Of a DNA stretch of 64,000 nt, positions 6,267-15,079 are shown piece by piece. Below the pieces are notes generated by a model that was not told the DNA's origin, did not search any database, and saw only the letters and a list, made by a program, of their open reading frames with translations. A program made the translations under genes and the position numbers. Location: NCBI RefSeq assembly GCF_900105925.1, contig NZ_LT629791.1, positions 2,329,278 through 2,393,277 of the forward strand. The letters run 5' to 3'. Position 1 is the first letter of the stretch; every line of letters begins with the position of its first letter. Source of the DNA: Jiangella alkaliphila (lineage in GTDB: Bacteria; Actinomycetota; Actinomycetes; Jiangellales; Jiangellaceae).

Positions 6267-9200
6267 ATGGTGGGCAAGCGATCCACATCGTTACTGTTGT
6301 TCCTGGCGCTGCTGTTATCGGTCCTGGTCAGCGCGCCGGCCACTGCACAGACAGCCGAGGCTCCGGCCGAACCAGGCGGCACGTTCGCGGAACTGTCCGC
6401 GGCCGACCAGTTCGAGAAGACGCTGGTCGCACCCGGCATCTCCCAGCCGATGAACATGGACATCGCCGACGACGGCCGCGTGTACATGACCAGCCGCGAC
6501 GGCGTCATCCGCGTCTACCACCCGCACATGGGGCACGTGGGTGTGGTGGGCGAGCTCGACGTGTTCGACGACCACCCGCTGCCGCAGAACCCCGACTTCG
6601 AAGGGTCGAAGAACCAGGAGGGCGGCCTGCTGGGCCTGGCCCTGGACCCGGGCTTCGCGACGAACGGCTGGGTGTACGTGTACTACACGACCCGCGCCGA
6701 GAACGCGCACTACCTCTCCCGGTTCGTCATCGAGAACGACCAGCTCGACGTCGAGTCCGAGATCGTCATGCTGAAGGTCCCGTACAACAAGACGAACTGC
6801 TGCCACGTCGCCGGGGACGTCGACTTCGACTCCGCCGGCAACCTGTACCTGAGCACCGGCGACGAGTCGCCGCCGGACCTGAACCAGCAGTACTCGCCGC
6901 TCGACAGCCGTCCGACGCACTGGTACAACGACGACCGCCGGACTTCGGGCAACACGAACGACCTGCGCGGCAAGGTGCTGCGGATCACCCCGCAGGACGA
7001 CGGCACCTACGCGATCCCGGACGGGAACCTGTTCACCGGCGACGAGGAGGGCGGCGGCAAGACCCGGGCGGAGATCTTCGCGATGGGGTTCCGCAACCCG
7101 TTCCGCATCTCGCTGGACCCCGCGACCGACCGGCTGCACATCGGCAACTACGGGCCGGACCGGCTGGGTGACTGGACCGAGCGCGGGCCGTGGGGCTTCG
7201 ACCAGTACATGGCGACGTCCGAGGCGGCCAACTTCGGCTACCCGTTCTGCATCGGGAACAACTACCCGTACCGGCCGTGGGACTACGCGACGAACCAGCC
7301 GCTCGGTGACTTCTACGACTGCGAGAACGGCCCGGTCAACGACTCGCCGAACAACACCGGTCTCGACCAGCTCCCGCCGGTGACGCCGGCGACGATCTAC
7401 TACCCGCGCAGCTGGGCGGGCTGGCCCGAGTCGTGGGTCGGCTGGCCGGCGCAGGAGCTCAACCCGATCCCGGAGCCGTTCCTCAACATGGGCTCCGGTG
7501 CGGGCGGCCCGATGTCCGGCCCCGTCTACCGCTACGACGCGGCGCTGCAGTCCGACACCAAGTTCCCCGAGCACTACGACGGGCGCTGGTTCCTGCTCGA
7601 CTTCCACCGCGGCCACGTCAAGACGGCCGACCTGGACGAGAACGAGCAGGTCGAGGCCATCGACGACTTCATGCCCGGCCAGACCTGGTCCGGCCTGATG
7701 GACGGTGAGTTCGGCCCGGACGGCTCGCTGTACGTGCTGGAGGGCGGCGCGTTCGGCAACAGCCCGAACGCCGGCCTGTACCGCGTCGACTACGTGCCCG
7801 ACACCGGTCCCGGCCAGTGCGTGACCGACGACTTCGCCGGGACCGAGCTCGACCGCGAGCGCTGGCCGACGATCGTGCGTGAGAACCCGGACGGCTACCG
7901 GCAGACCGACGGCGCCCTCGAGATCGACATGCTGCAGGGCGACATGATCAGCAACCACCTGAGCGGCAACATCAACACCACCGCGCAGAACCTGATCATG
8001 ACGCCGGTGCCGGACGGGAACTGGGAGGCCACGGTCACCGTCGACCTGCCGGCGGAGTCGGTCAGCCATGACCAGGCCGGGTTCATCATCTACGCCGACG
8101 ACCAGAACTTCACCAAGGCGGCCTACTTCCCGCCGTACGGCAGCGCGGTCGACGGGCGGATGGAGTACCTCTTCCACCAGAACGGAGAGATCCGCTACCA
8201 AGGCGGGGTCGACAACCCCACCATCACCAACGCACCGCGGACGCTGCACCTCCGGTTGAGCGGTGACGGTGAGAACGTGCGGGCCGCCTACTCCCGCGAC
8301 GGCGTGACCTGGGTCAACGTCGGGCGACCGGCGCCGATCTCGCAGTACGAAGCGCCCCAGTTCGGCTTCTTCGCCGCCCATGGCCCGAACGCGATCGAGA
8401 CCCCGCTGACCGCGACGTTCTCCGACTACTCGCTGTGCGTCCCGGAGGAGCCCGCGTGTGCGGCGCCGCAGCCCGACGAGGGCTACCGGCCGCTGTGGGA
8501 CGGCGCCACGCTGACCGGCTGGAACCAGTCCGGCCCGGGTGGGTTCGCGATCGTGCCGGACGGGGAGCGGGCCGGCTCGTGCGCCCTGGAGTCGGTCGGC
8601 GACCCGGCCGGCCTGGGGATGCTGTGGCACGAAGAGGAGTTCGAGTCCTACCGGCTGCACCTCGACTTCAAGGCGGTCGCCGAGGACGACAACTCCGGCG
8701 TGTTCTTCGGGTTCCCCGACCCCGGTGACGACCCGTACGTCGCCGTGCGCCAGGGCTACGAGATCCAGATCGACGACACCGGCGGCTCGCCCGGCGCCGC
8801 GGACAGCTCCAAGACCGGCTCGGTCTACACCTTCCAGGCACCGACGTCGTTCCCGACCGTCGCCGGTGAGTGGAACGAGATGGAGATCGAGGTCGAGGAC
8901 CCGATGGTCCGGGTCTGGATCAACGACGTGCTGGTCAACGAGTACGAGAATCCGGAGGGCTCCGGACGGGACCTGGCCTCCGGCTTCGTGGGCATCCAGA
9001 ACAACCGCGTGTCGGACAACGTGTTCTTCCGCGACATCTGGATCAAGGAGCTCGGCGACACGCAGTGCCCCGAGCCGCAGGCGCCGCCGGCAGGCTTCGC
9101 GCCGCTGTACGACGGCGAGACGCTGGACGGCTGGACGATGGCCGGTCCGGGCGGCTTCGAGATCGACGAGTGCGGGCTGCTCGAGCCGTTCGGCGGCATG

Positions 9201-10808
9201 GGCCTGCTCTGGTACGACGAGCAGACGTTCTCCGACTACGTCATGCGGGTCGACTTCCGGGTCAAGGCGCCGACGGACAACTCCGGCGTGTTCGTCCGCT
9301 TCCCCGATCCGCAGGGCGATCCGGGCCGGCCGGTGAACGAGGGCCACGAGGTCCAGATCTACGACGGCACCGACGACCCGATGACCCGCACCGGCGCGAT
9401 CTACAACTTCGCACCGGCGGATCCGCTGGCCACGAACCCGATCGGCGAGTGGAACACGATGGAGATCGAGGTGATCGGCCAGGAGTACCGCGTCACGCTC
9501 AACGGCGTCGAGGTCACCACGTTCACCGGCGACGGCACCCGTCCTCTCGAGGGCTTCGTCGGCCTGCAGAACCACTCGGCGGGCCAGGCGGCCGGTGAGA
9601 GCGTGGAGTTCCGCAACGTCTGGATCAACGAGATCGAGGACGAGCTGACGGTCGACGCCACGGTCGACCCGGCCGAGCCCGACGGCGCCGGCGGCTGGTA
9701 CGTCTCGCCGGTCACGCTCGGCCTGGAGTCCAACGACCCGGACGCGGAGCTGTACTGGCGGCCGCGGACGGACGAGACCGAGTGGCGCACGTGGACCGAG
9801 CCGGTCGTCTTCGACCAGGACGGCGTCTACAACATCGACTACAAGGCGGTCGTCCCCGGCGACGGCGGCGAGCCGGCCGAGAAGGAGATCCTCGTCGGCT
9901 CGGGCGGATTCGGGTTCAGCGAGACCGACTTCAGCGTGCGCCAGGGCGACACCGTCAAGTTCCAGTACGTCCCCGGGTACGCACACGACGTCGTGATCAC
10001 CGACGAGAACGGCGAGGTGCTGGCGTCGCGTCCGCTCGGCGACGACTGGGAGGACGACCCGTTCTTCTTCGACGCGGCCGACGTGGGCACGTACTACGTC
10101 TACTGCACGCCGCACTCGAACCGGCCCGACCCGGACGATCCGACGACGTGGGCCGGCATGGTCGCGACGTTCGAGGTGACGCCGTCCACCGGCGAGCCGC
10201 CGGTGGAGACCGGGATCGAGGAGATCGAGTTCCTGGTCGACCAGACGGGGCCGGCCACCACGGCCTCGCTGGCGGGGGAGCAGAGCGGCGACGTCTACAC
10301 CGGTCCGGTCACGGTGACCCTGGCCGCGCAGGACGCCACCTCCGGTGTCGCGGAGACGCAGCACCGGATGGCCGGTGAGGAGGAGCCGGCGGTCTACGAC
10401 GAACCGATCACCGTGACCGAACCCGGCGACTACGCCGTCGAGTTCCGGTCGGTGGACGTGGCCGGCAACGCCGAGGACTGGCAGACGGTCGAGTTCACCA
10501 TCGACGACGGCGGTCCGAGCGCCTGCCCGGCCCCGGACCCGCGGGAGACCGTCATGATCGGCGAGCACGACAGCGGCGTGCCCAGCTATGCACTCGACGA
10601 CGGGTGCACGGTCAACGACCTCATCCTCGACGAGGGCGAGTGGAACAGTCACGGGGCCTTCGTGCGACACGTCGGGGAGGTGACCGACCAACTGGTGACC
10701 GACGGCGTGCTCAGCGGCAGGGAACGAGGCGCCATCGTCCGCGCCGCCGCAGGGAGCGACATCGGACACCAGGGAGCTTCGCGCCGGATGTCGTGGTCCA
10801 TGTCCTGA
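6267..10808 (+). CDS. Secreted multi-domain PQQ-type sugar dehydrogenase / DUF1080 / cupredoxin protein
   Basis: The 1513-aa protein has a Sec signal peptide (residues 1-28, ending APATA-Q). The domains in order are a six-bladed glucose/sorbosone dehydrogenase propeller (about 45-508), a DUF1349-like concanavalin-fold domain (about 518-725), two DUF1080 (3-keto-disaccharide hydrolase/GH16-like) domains (about 738-930 and 943-1124), an OmpL47/chitobiase-like beta domain (about 1128-1208), a cupredoxin domain (about 1211-1305), a second OmpL47-like domain (about 1322-1413) and a short C-terminal domain with two Cys. All four type-1 copper ligands are visible: H of YAHDVV, C and H of YCTPHSN, M of AGMVATF. 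The ATG at 6267 is chosen because GGAGGAAG precedes it and the signal peptide starts there, although the frame is open further upstream. It is first gene of the sugar locus. Likely role: extracellular oxidation and cleavage of a carbohydrate (inference). Confidence 0.85.
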   Translation: MVGKRSTSLLLFLALLLSVLVSAPATAQTAEAPAEPGGTFAELSAADQFEKTLVAPGISQPMNMDIADDGRVYMTSRDGVIRVYHPHMGHVGVVGELDVFDDHPLPQNPDFEGSKNQEGGLLGLALDPGFATNGWVYVYYTTRAENAHYLSRFVIENDQLDVESEIVMLKVPYNKTNCCHVAGDVDFDSAGNLYLSTGDESPPDLNQQYSPLDSRPTHWYNDDRRTSGNTNDLRGKVLRITPQDDGTYAIPDGNLFTGDEEGGGKTRAEIFAMGFRNPFRISLDPATDRLHIGNYGPDRLGDWTERGPWGFDQYMATSEAANFGYPFCIGNNYPYRPWDYATNQPLGDFYDCENGPVNDSPNNTGLDQLPPVTPATIYYPRSWAGWPESWVGWPAQELNPIPEPFLNMGSGAGGPMSGPVYRYDAALQSDTKFPEHYDGRWFLLDFHRGHVKTADLDENEQVEAIDDFMPGQTWSGLMDGEFGPDGSLYVLEGGAFGNSPNAGLYRVDYVPDTGPGQCVTDDFAGTELDRERWPTIVRENPDGYRQTDGALEIDMLQGDMISNHLSGNINTTAQNLIMTPVPDGNWEATVTVDLPAESVSHDQAGFIIYADDQNFTKAAYFPPYGSAVDGRMEYLFHQNGEIRYQGGVDNPTITNAPRTLHLRLSGDGENVRAAYSRDGVTWVNVGRPAPISQYEAPQFGFFAAHGPNAIETPLTATFSDYSLCVPEEPACAAPQPDEGYRPLWDGATLTGWNQSGPGGFAIVPDGERAGSCALESVGDPAGLGMLWHEEEFESYRLHLDFKAVAEDDNSGVFFGFPDPGDDPYVAVRQGYEIQIDDTGGSPGAADSSKTGSVYTFQAPTSFPTVAGEWNEMEIEVEDPMVRVWINDVLVNEYENPEGSGRDLASGFVGIQNNRVSDNVFFRDIWIKELGDTQCPEPQAPPAGFAPLYDGETLDGWTMAGPGGFEIDECGLLEPFGGMGLLWYDEQTFSDYVMRVDFRVKAPTDNSGVFVRFPDPQGDPGRPVNEGHEVQIYDGTDDPMTRTGAIYNFAPADPLATNPIGEWNTMEIEVIGQEYRVTLNGVEVTTFTGDGTRPLEGFVGLQNHSAGQAAGESVEFRNVWINEIEDELTVDATVDPAEPDGAGGWYVSPVTLGLESNDPDAELYWRPRTDETEWRTWTEPVVFDQDGVYNIDYKAVVPGDGGEPAEKEILVGSGGFGFSETDFSVRQGDTVKFQYVPGYAHDVVITDENGEVLASRPLGDDWEDDPFFFDAADVGTYYVYCTPHSNRPDPDDPTTWAGMVATFEVTPSTGEPPVETGIEEIEFLVDQTGPATTASLAGEQSGDVYTGPVTVTLAAQDATSGVAETQHRMAGEEEPAVYDEPITVTEPGDYAVEFRSVDVAGNAEDWQTVEFTIDDGGPSACPAPDPRETVMIGEHDSGVPSYALDDGCTVNDLILDEGEWNSHGAFVRHVGEVTDQLVTDGVLSGRERGAIVRAAAGSDIGHQGASRRMSWSMS

Positions 10809-10822
10809 ACACACCGCTGAAC

Positions 10823-10862
10823 CCCCGTCCGGCGCCGGTCCGCAGGCCGGCGCCGGACGGGG
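10823..10862 (+). terminator. Intercistronic GC-rich hairpin before the binding-protein gene
   Basis: A perfect 16-bp stem (CCCCGTCCGGCGCCGG at 10823-10838 with 10847-10862) has an 8-nt loop and lies between the secreted enzyme and the binding-protein gene. It could be a partial terminator or an mRNA-stabilising element that uncouples expression of the enzyme and transporter. Confidence 0.6.
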
Positions 10863-10894
10863 ACCGTTCAGCCTCGAACATCATGGGAGATCTC

Positions 10895-12214
10895 ATGTCG
10901 AACCGACTCGGCCGGCTCGCACCGGCCGTGGGTGTCGCCCTGGTGCTGGCCGCCTGTGGCGAGAGCGCCGATCCGCGAGAGGACACCGAGGCCAACGGTG
11001 GCGACGACACCGGCGGCAGCGGCGATCAGGTCACGCTGGTCATGGAGAGCTGGCGCAACGACGACCTCGCGATCTGGGAGGACGTCATCCTGCCCGCCTT
11101 CCACGAGCAGTACCCGGACATCCGGGTGACCTTCCAGCCGACGGCGCCGGACGAGTACGACGCCGCGCTGGACGCGAAGCTCTCGGGCGGCACCGCGGGC
11201 GACCTGATCACCTGCCGCCCGTTCGACGTGTCGCTGCGCCTCTTCGAGGAGGGCCATCTCGCCTCGCTGACCGACCTGCCGGGCATGGAGTCCTTCGGCG
11301 ACGTCGCCCGCGCGGCGTGGTCGACCGACGACGGCTCGGAGGCGTTCTGCGTCCCGATGGCCTCGGTGATCCACGGGTTCCTCTACAACACCGAGGCGTT
11401 CGACCAGCTGGGCCTCACGCCTCCGGAGACGCAGGAACAGTTCCACGACATGCTCGGCCAGATCGCCGCCGACGGCTCGTACGCCCCGCTGGTGATGGGC
11501 ACCGCGGACCAGTGGGAGGCGGCGACCATGGGCCTGCAGAACCTCGGGCCGAACTACTGGAACGGCGAGGAGGGTCGTCAGGCGCTGATCGACGGCACCG
11601 AGCGGTTCGACGACGAGCAGTACGTGGCGGCGTTCACCGAGCTCGCCTCCTGGGCGGAGTACCTGCCCGACGGCTACCAGTCGCTGACCTACCCCGACGC
11701 GCAGAACATGTTCACCCTCGGCCGCGGTGCGGTCTTCCCGGCCGGTTCCTGGGAGATCGCGCTGTTCAACGAGCAGGCGGACTTCGAGATGGGAGCGTTC
11801 GCGCCGCCGCTGCCGGAGGGTCAGGACACCTGCTTCATCAGCGACCACACCGACATCGGCGTCGGCATGAACGCGGCCACCGAGCACCCGGAGGAGGTCA
11901 GGACCTTCCTCGAGTGGACGACCACGGCCGAGTTCGCCGACCTGTACGCCAACGCGCTGCCGGGGTTCTTCCCGATGTCCGACCACGACGTCGAGGTCGA
12001 CGACCCGCTGGCGCAGGAGTTCCTCAGCTGGCGCGACCGGTGCGAGTCGACCATCCGCAACTCGTACCAGATCCTCTCGCGCGGCGAGCCCAACCTCGAG
12101 AACCAGCTGTGGGACCTCAGCGCGCAACTGCTCAACGGCACGGTCCAACCGGCCGATGCCGCCGGCCAGGCCCAGGCGGGCCTGGAACGCTGGTACGAGC
12201 CGCAGCAGCGGTAA
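10895..12214 (+). CDS. ABC sugar transporter, substrate-binding lipoprotein
   Basis: The 439-aa protein is a family-1 extracellular solute-binding protein (MalE/UgpB-like). The lipobox is LVLAAC with the lipidated Cys at residue 21, followed by an acidic flexible linker rich in Gly, Asp and Glu. The mature part has the usual pattern of cluster-B binding proteins (VTLVMESWRNDD at the first strand, GRGAVFPAGSWEIA near the C-terminal lobe). The ATG at 10895 follows GGGAGA; an in-frame ATG at 10883 is an alternative. It delivers the substrate to the two permeases encoded 10 bp and about 1 kb downstream. Confidence 0.88.
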   Translation: MSNRLGRLAPAVGVALVLAACGESADPREDTEANGGDDTGGSGDQVTLVMESWRNDDLAIWEDVILPAFHEQYPDIRVTFQPTAPDEYDAALDAKLSGGTAGDLITCRPFDVSLRLFEEGHLASLTDLPGMESFGDVARAAWSTDDGSEAFCVPMASVIHGFLYNTEAFDQLGLTPPETQEQFHDMLGQIAADGSYAPLVMGTADQWEAATMGLQNLGPNYWNGEEGRQALIDGTERFDDEQYVAAFTELASWAEYLPDGYQSLTYPDAQNMFTLGRGAVFPAGSWEIALFNEQADFEMGAFAPPLPEGQDTCFISDHTDIGVGMNAATEHPEEVRTFLEWTTTAEFADLYANALPGFFPMSDHDVEVDDPLAQEFLSWRDRCESTIRNSYQILSRGEPNLENQLWDLSAQLLNGTVQPADAAGQAQAGLERWYEPQQR

Positions 12215-12223
12215 GGAGAACGG

Positions 12224-13183
12224 ATGACCTCGGCGCCACCCGAGGGGATCGGTATCGACGCCACGGCCGGGAGCGAACCGGCCGTGGCGCCGGCGCCCGC
12301 CGCCCGCCCGCGCCGCCGGTTCCGTACCCACCTCGTCGTCTTCATCGCCCCAGCGGCGGCGATCTACACGATCTTCATGGTCTACCCGCTGCTCGACTCG
12401 CTGCGGCTCAGCCTCTACGCCCCGGTGGACGGCGTGCAGACGTTCGTCGGCCTGGACAACTTCGTCCACCTGCTCACCGACGACCTGCTCTCCGACGCGT
12501 TCTGGAACGCGGTGTGGAACAACCTGATGTTCTTCGCCGTGCACTTCTTCGTCCAGAACCCGATCGGGCTGCTGCTCGCGGCGCTGCTGGCCGCGCCCAC
12601 GCTGAAGGGGCGAAGCACCTATCGCACCCTGCTGTTCCTGCCGACGACGCTGAGCGTGGTCATCGTCGGCTTCATCTGGCAGTTGATCATCAGCCCGGTG
12701 TGGGGGTTCGTCGAGACCCCGCTGCTCGGTCAGTCGAGCACCGCCTTGGTGACGCTCGCGCTGATGTCGGTCTGGCAGTACATCGGCATCCCGATGATCC
12801 TCTTCTACGCCGTACTCATCAGCATCCCGGACGAGCTCACCGAGGCCGCGACCGTCGACGGCGCCGGCGCCTGGGCGACGTTCTGGCGGGTCAAGTTCCC
12901 GCTGATCCTGCCGACCGTCGGCATCGTCTCCGTCATCACCTATGTGGCCAACCTGAACGCGTTCGACCTGATCTACACGGTCAAAGGTGCCCTGGCCGGG
13001 CCGGACTTCACCTCGGACATCATGGGGACGCTGTTCTTCCGCACGTTCTTCGGCTTCCAGCTGCAGCAGGGCTCCAGCACCATGGGCGCCACGGTCGCCA
13101 CCATGATGTTCCTGCTCATCCTCGCCGGCGTGTTGCTGTACTTCTACGGCTGGCAGCGGCGCGTCGAGAGCTACCAACTGTGA
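12224..13183 (+). CDS. ABC sugar transporter permease (MalF/UgpA type)
   Basis: The 319-aa inner-membrane protein has six predicted helices, starting at about residue 37 after a Pro/Arg-rich N-terminus. The EAA loop that contacts the ATPase is EAATVDGAGAWATFWRVKFP. AAGGAG precedes the ATG. It pairs with the next gene as the heterodimeric channel. No ATPase gene is present in the locus, so a shared MsiK-like ATPase elsewhere is expected, as is common in actinomycetes. Confidence 0.9.
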   Translation: MTSAPPEGIGIDATAGSEPAVAPAPAARPRRRFRTHLVVFIAPAAAIYTIFMVYPLLDSLRLSLYAPVDGVQTFVGLDNFVHLLTDDLLSDAFWNAVWNNLMFFAVHFFVQNPIGLLLAALLAAPTLKGRSTYRTLLFLPTTLSVVIVGFIWQLIISPVWGFVETPLLGQSSTALVTLALMSVWQYIGIPMILFYAVLISIPDELTEAATVDGAGAWATFWRVKFPLILPTVGIVSVITYVANLNAFDLIYTVKGALAGPDFTSDIMGTLFFRTFFGFQLQQGSSTMGATVATMMFLLILAGVLLYFYGWQRRVESYQL

Positions 13184-13193
13184 GGAGCCGAGA

Positions 13194-14078
13194 GTGAGCG
13201 CTGTGAGCACCCCGGTCCGCGATGTCGCGCGGTCGCCGAGGGCAGGCCGGACGTGGCGGGCGCGCGCCGGTGTGGCCGTGCCGCACCTCATCCTGATCGC
13301 CTACGTCGTCGTGGCGTGCGGGCCGATCGCGCTGATCGTCATGAACGCCTTCAAGTCCCGCCAGGCGATCTTCGAGGAGCCGTTCGCCTTTCCGACGCCC
13401 AGCACGGTGGACCTGGGCGGCTTCGAGACGGTCTTCGCCCGCTCCCGGTTCGAGCTGTACTTCCTCAACAGCTTCATCGTCACCGTCGGTACCGTGGTCC
13501 TGGTGCTGCTGCTCGGGTCGATGGCCGCGTTCGCCCTGGCCGAGTACCGTTTCGCGGGCATCACGATCGTGTCGCTCTATCTGGCCGTGGGCATCATGAT
13601 CCCCATCCGTCTCGGCACGGTCGGGATCCTCGACCTCATGGTCCGGCTGGGCATGGTGAACTCGCTGGCCGGCCTGGTGCTGGTGTACACCGCGATGGGC
13701 CTGCCACTGGCCGTGTTCGTCCTGACCGCGTTCTTCAAACAGGTGCCCGGCGACCTGAAGGACGCGGCCCGGATCGACGGTGCGAGCGAGTACCGGGTGT
13801 ACTCCCTCGCCCTTCCGCTCGTGCGGCCGGGGCTCGCGGCCATCGGCATCTACACCATGCTGCCGATCTGGAACGACCTGTGGTTCCCGCTGATCCTCAC
13901 CCCGGGCGAGAGCGTCCGCACGGTCACGCTCGGCACCCAGCTGTTCCTCGGGCAGTTCGTCAGCGACTGGAACGCCGTGCTCGCGGTGCTGACGTTGGCG
14001 GCGCTGCCGATGCTGGCCCTGTTCGTCATCTTCTCGCGGCAGTTCGTCCGCGGTCTGACATCGGGAGCGGTCAAATGA
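13194..14078 (+). CDS. ABC sugar transporter permease (MalG/UgpE type)
   Basis: The 294-aa protein has six predicted membrane helices and the EAA-loop sequence DAARIDGASEYRVYSLALPL. It starts with GTG behind GAGGAGCC. The stop overlaps the ATG of the first Gfo/Idh gene (ATGA, 14075-14078), so importer and dehydrogenase are coupled. Confidence 0.9.
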   Translation: MSAVSTPVRDVARSPRAGRTWRARAGVAVPHLILIAYVVVACGPIALIVMNAFKSRQAIFEEPFAFPTPSTVDLGGFETVFARSRFELYFLNSFIVTVGTVVLVLLLGSMAAFALAEYRFAGITIVSLYLAVGIMIPIRLGTVGILDLMVRLGMVNSLAGLVLVYTAMGLPLAVFVLTAFFKQVPGDLKDAARIDGASEYRVYSLALPLVRPGLAAIGIYTMLPIWNDLWFPLILTPGESVRTVTLGTQLFLGQFVSDWNAVLAVLTLAALPMLALFVIFSRQFVRGLTSGAVK

Positions 14079-15079
14079 GCCGGACGCGCATCGGCATCGT
14101 CGGGGCGGGCTTCATGGGGTCGGTGCACGCGGCGGCGTGGGCCGCCTGCCCGGACGCGCGGCTGACCGCACTCGCGTCCGGACCGGGTGGCCCGCCCGAG
14201 CGGCTGGCCCAGGAGTACGGCATGCGGGTGTGCGCCGATCTGGACGAGCTGCTCGGCCGGGTCGATCTCGTCGACGTCTGCGTGCCCACCGACCTGCACC
14301 ACGAGATCACCGTCCGCGCGGCCCGGGCCGGCCGGGCCGTGGTCTGCGAGAAGCCGCTGGCTCGAACGCCCGACGAAGCGGCGGAGATGATCGCGGCCTG
14401 CCGGGAGGCCGGCGTGCCGCTGCTGCCCGCCCACGTCGTGCGGTTCTTCCCCGAGTACGCGGCGGCGAAGGCGGCCGTCGACGCCGGCGTGATCGGCGAG
14501 CCGGCGGTGGTCCGGCTGACCCGGTCGACGTTCCAGCCGGCGAAGCCCGCGGACAACTGGTACCTCGACGAGGCACGCTCGGGCGGACTCCATTTCGACC
14601 TGATGGTGCACGACCTCGACTACGCCCGCTGGGTCGCCGGCGAGGTCGTCGGCGTGCACGCGCGCAGCCTCCGGGCCGTCCGCCCGGACGCCGGCACCGA
14701 CCACGTCCTGGCCATCCTGCGGCACGCGTCGGGCGCGATCAGCCATGTCGAGGCATCGTGGGCGCACCCGCCGCCGACGTTTCGCACCCGCGCGGAGATC
14801 TCCGGGACGACGGGCGTGCTCGACCTCGACTCCGACCGCAGCGCGCCGGTGCGCCCGACGCTGCGGGCCGGCACCCGGGCGGGGGACATGCCGCTGCCGT
14901 CCAGTCCGCTCGCCGAGTCGCCGTACGCGACCCAGCTGCGGCACTTCCTCGACGTCGTCCGCGGCGTGGCGGAGCCGATCGTCACGGCCGAGGACGCCCT
15001 CGCCGCGGTGCGCATCGCGACAGCCGTCGGCCGGTCGATCGCCACCGGCCGGCCCGCGGACCTGGAGGTGGTGGCGTGA
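14075..15079 (+). CDS. Gfo/Idh/MocA-family NAD(P)-dependent oxidoreductase (first of two)
   Basis: The 334-aa protein has the Rossmann motif GIVGAGFMGSVHAAAW at the N-terminus and the family EKP motif (VCEKPLARTP), whose Lys is catalytic. The GLHFDLMVHDLDYARW segment carries the conserved D/H catalytic pair. Members oxidise or reduce sugars, inositols and keto-sugars in the cytoplasm. It overlaps its neighbours on both sides (ATGA at the start, GTGA at the end). In this locus it probably processes the imported sugar or 3-keto-sugar; the substrate cannot be told from sequence. Confidence 0.9.
   Translation: MSRTRIGIVGAGFMGSVHAAAWAACPDARLTALASGPGGPPERLAQEYGMRVCADLDELLGRVDLVDVCVPTDLHHEITVRAARAGRAVVCEKPLARTPDEAAEMIAACREAGVPLLPAHVVRFFPEYAAAKAAVDAGVIGEPAVVRLTRSTFQPAKPADNWYLDEARSGGLHFDLMVHDLDYARWVAGEVVGVHARSLRAVRPDAGTDHVLAILRHASGAISHVEASWAHPPPTFRTRAEISGTTGVLDLDSDRSAPVRPTLRAGTRAGDMPLPSSPLAESPYATQLRHFLDVVRGVAEPIVTAEDALAAVRIATAVGRSIATGRPADLEVVA

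Noticed and set aside
6315-10814. A very long open antisense frame (about 1500 codons) opposite the secreted enzyme gene
   Set aside because: It mirrors the high-GC third positions of the true gene; its product is low complexity, rich in Arg, Val, Asp and His, and it has no domain or ribosome site.
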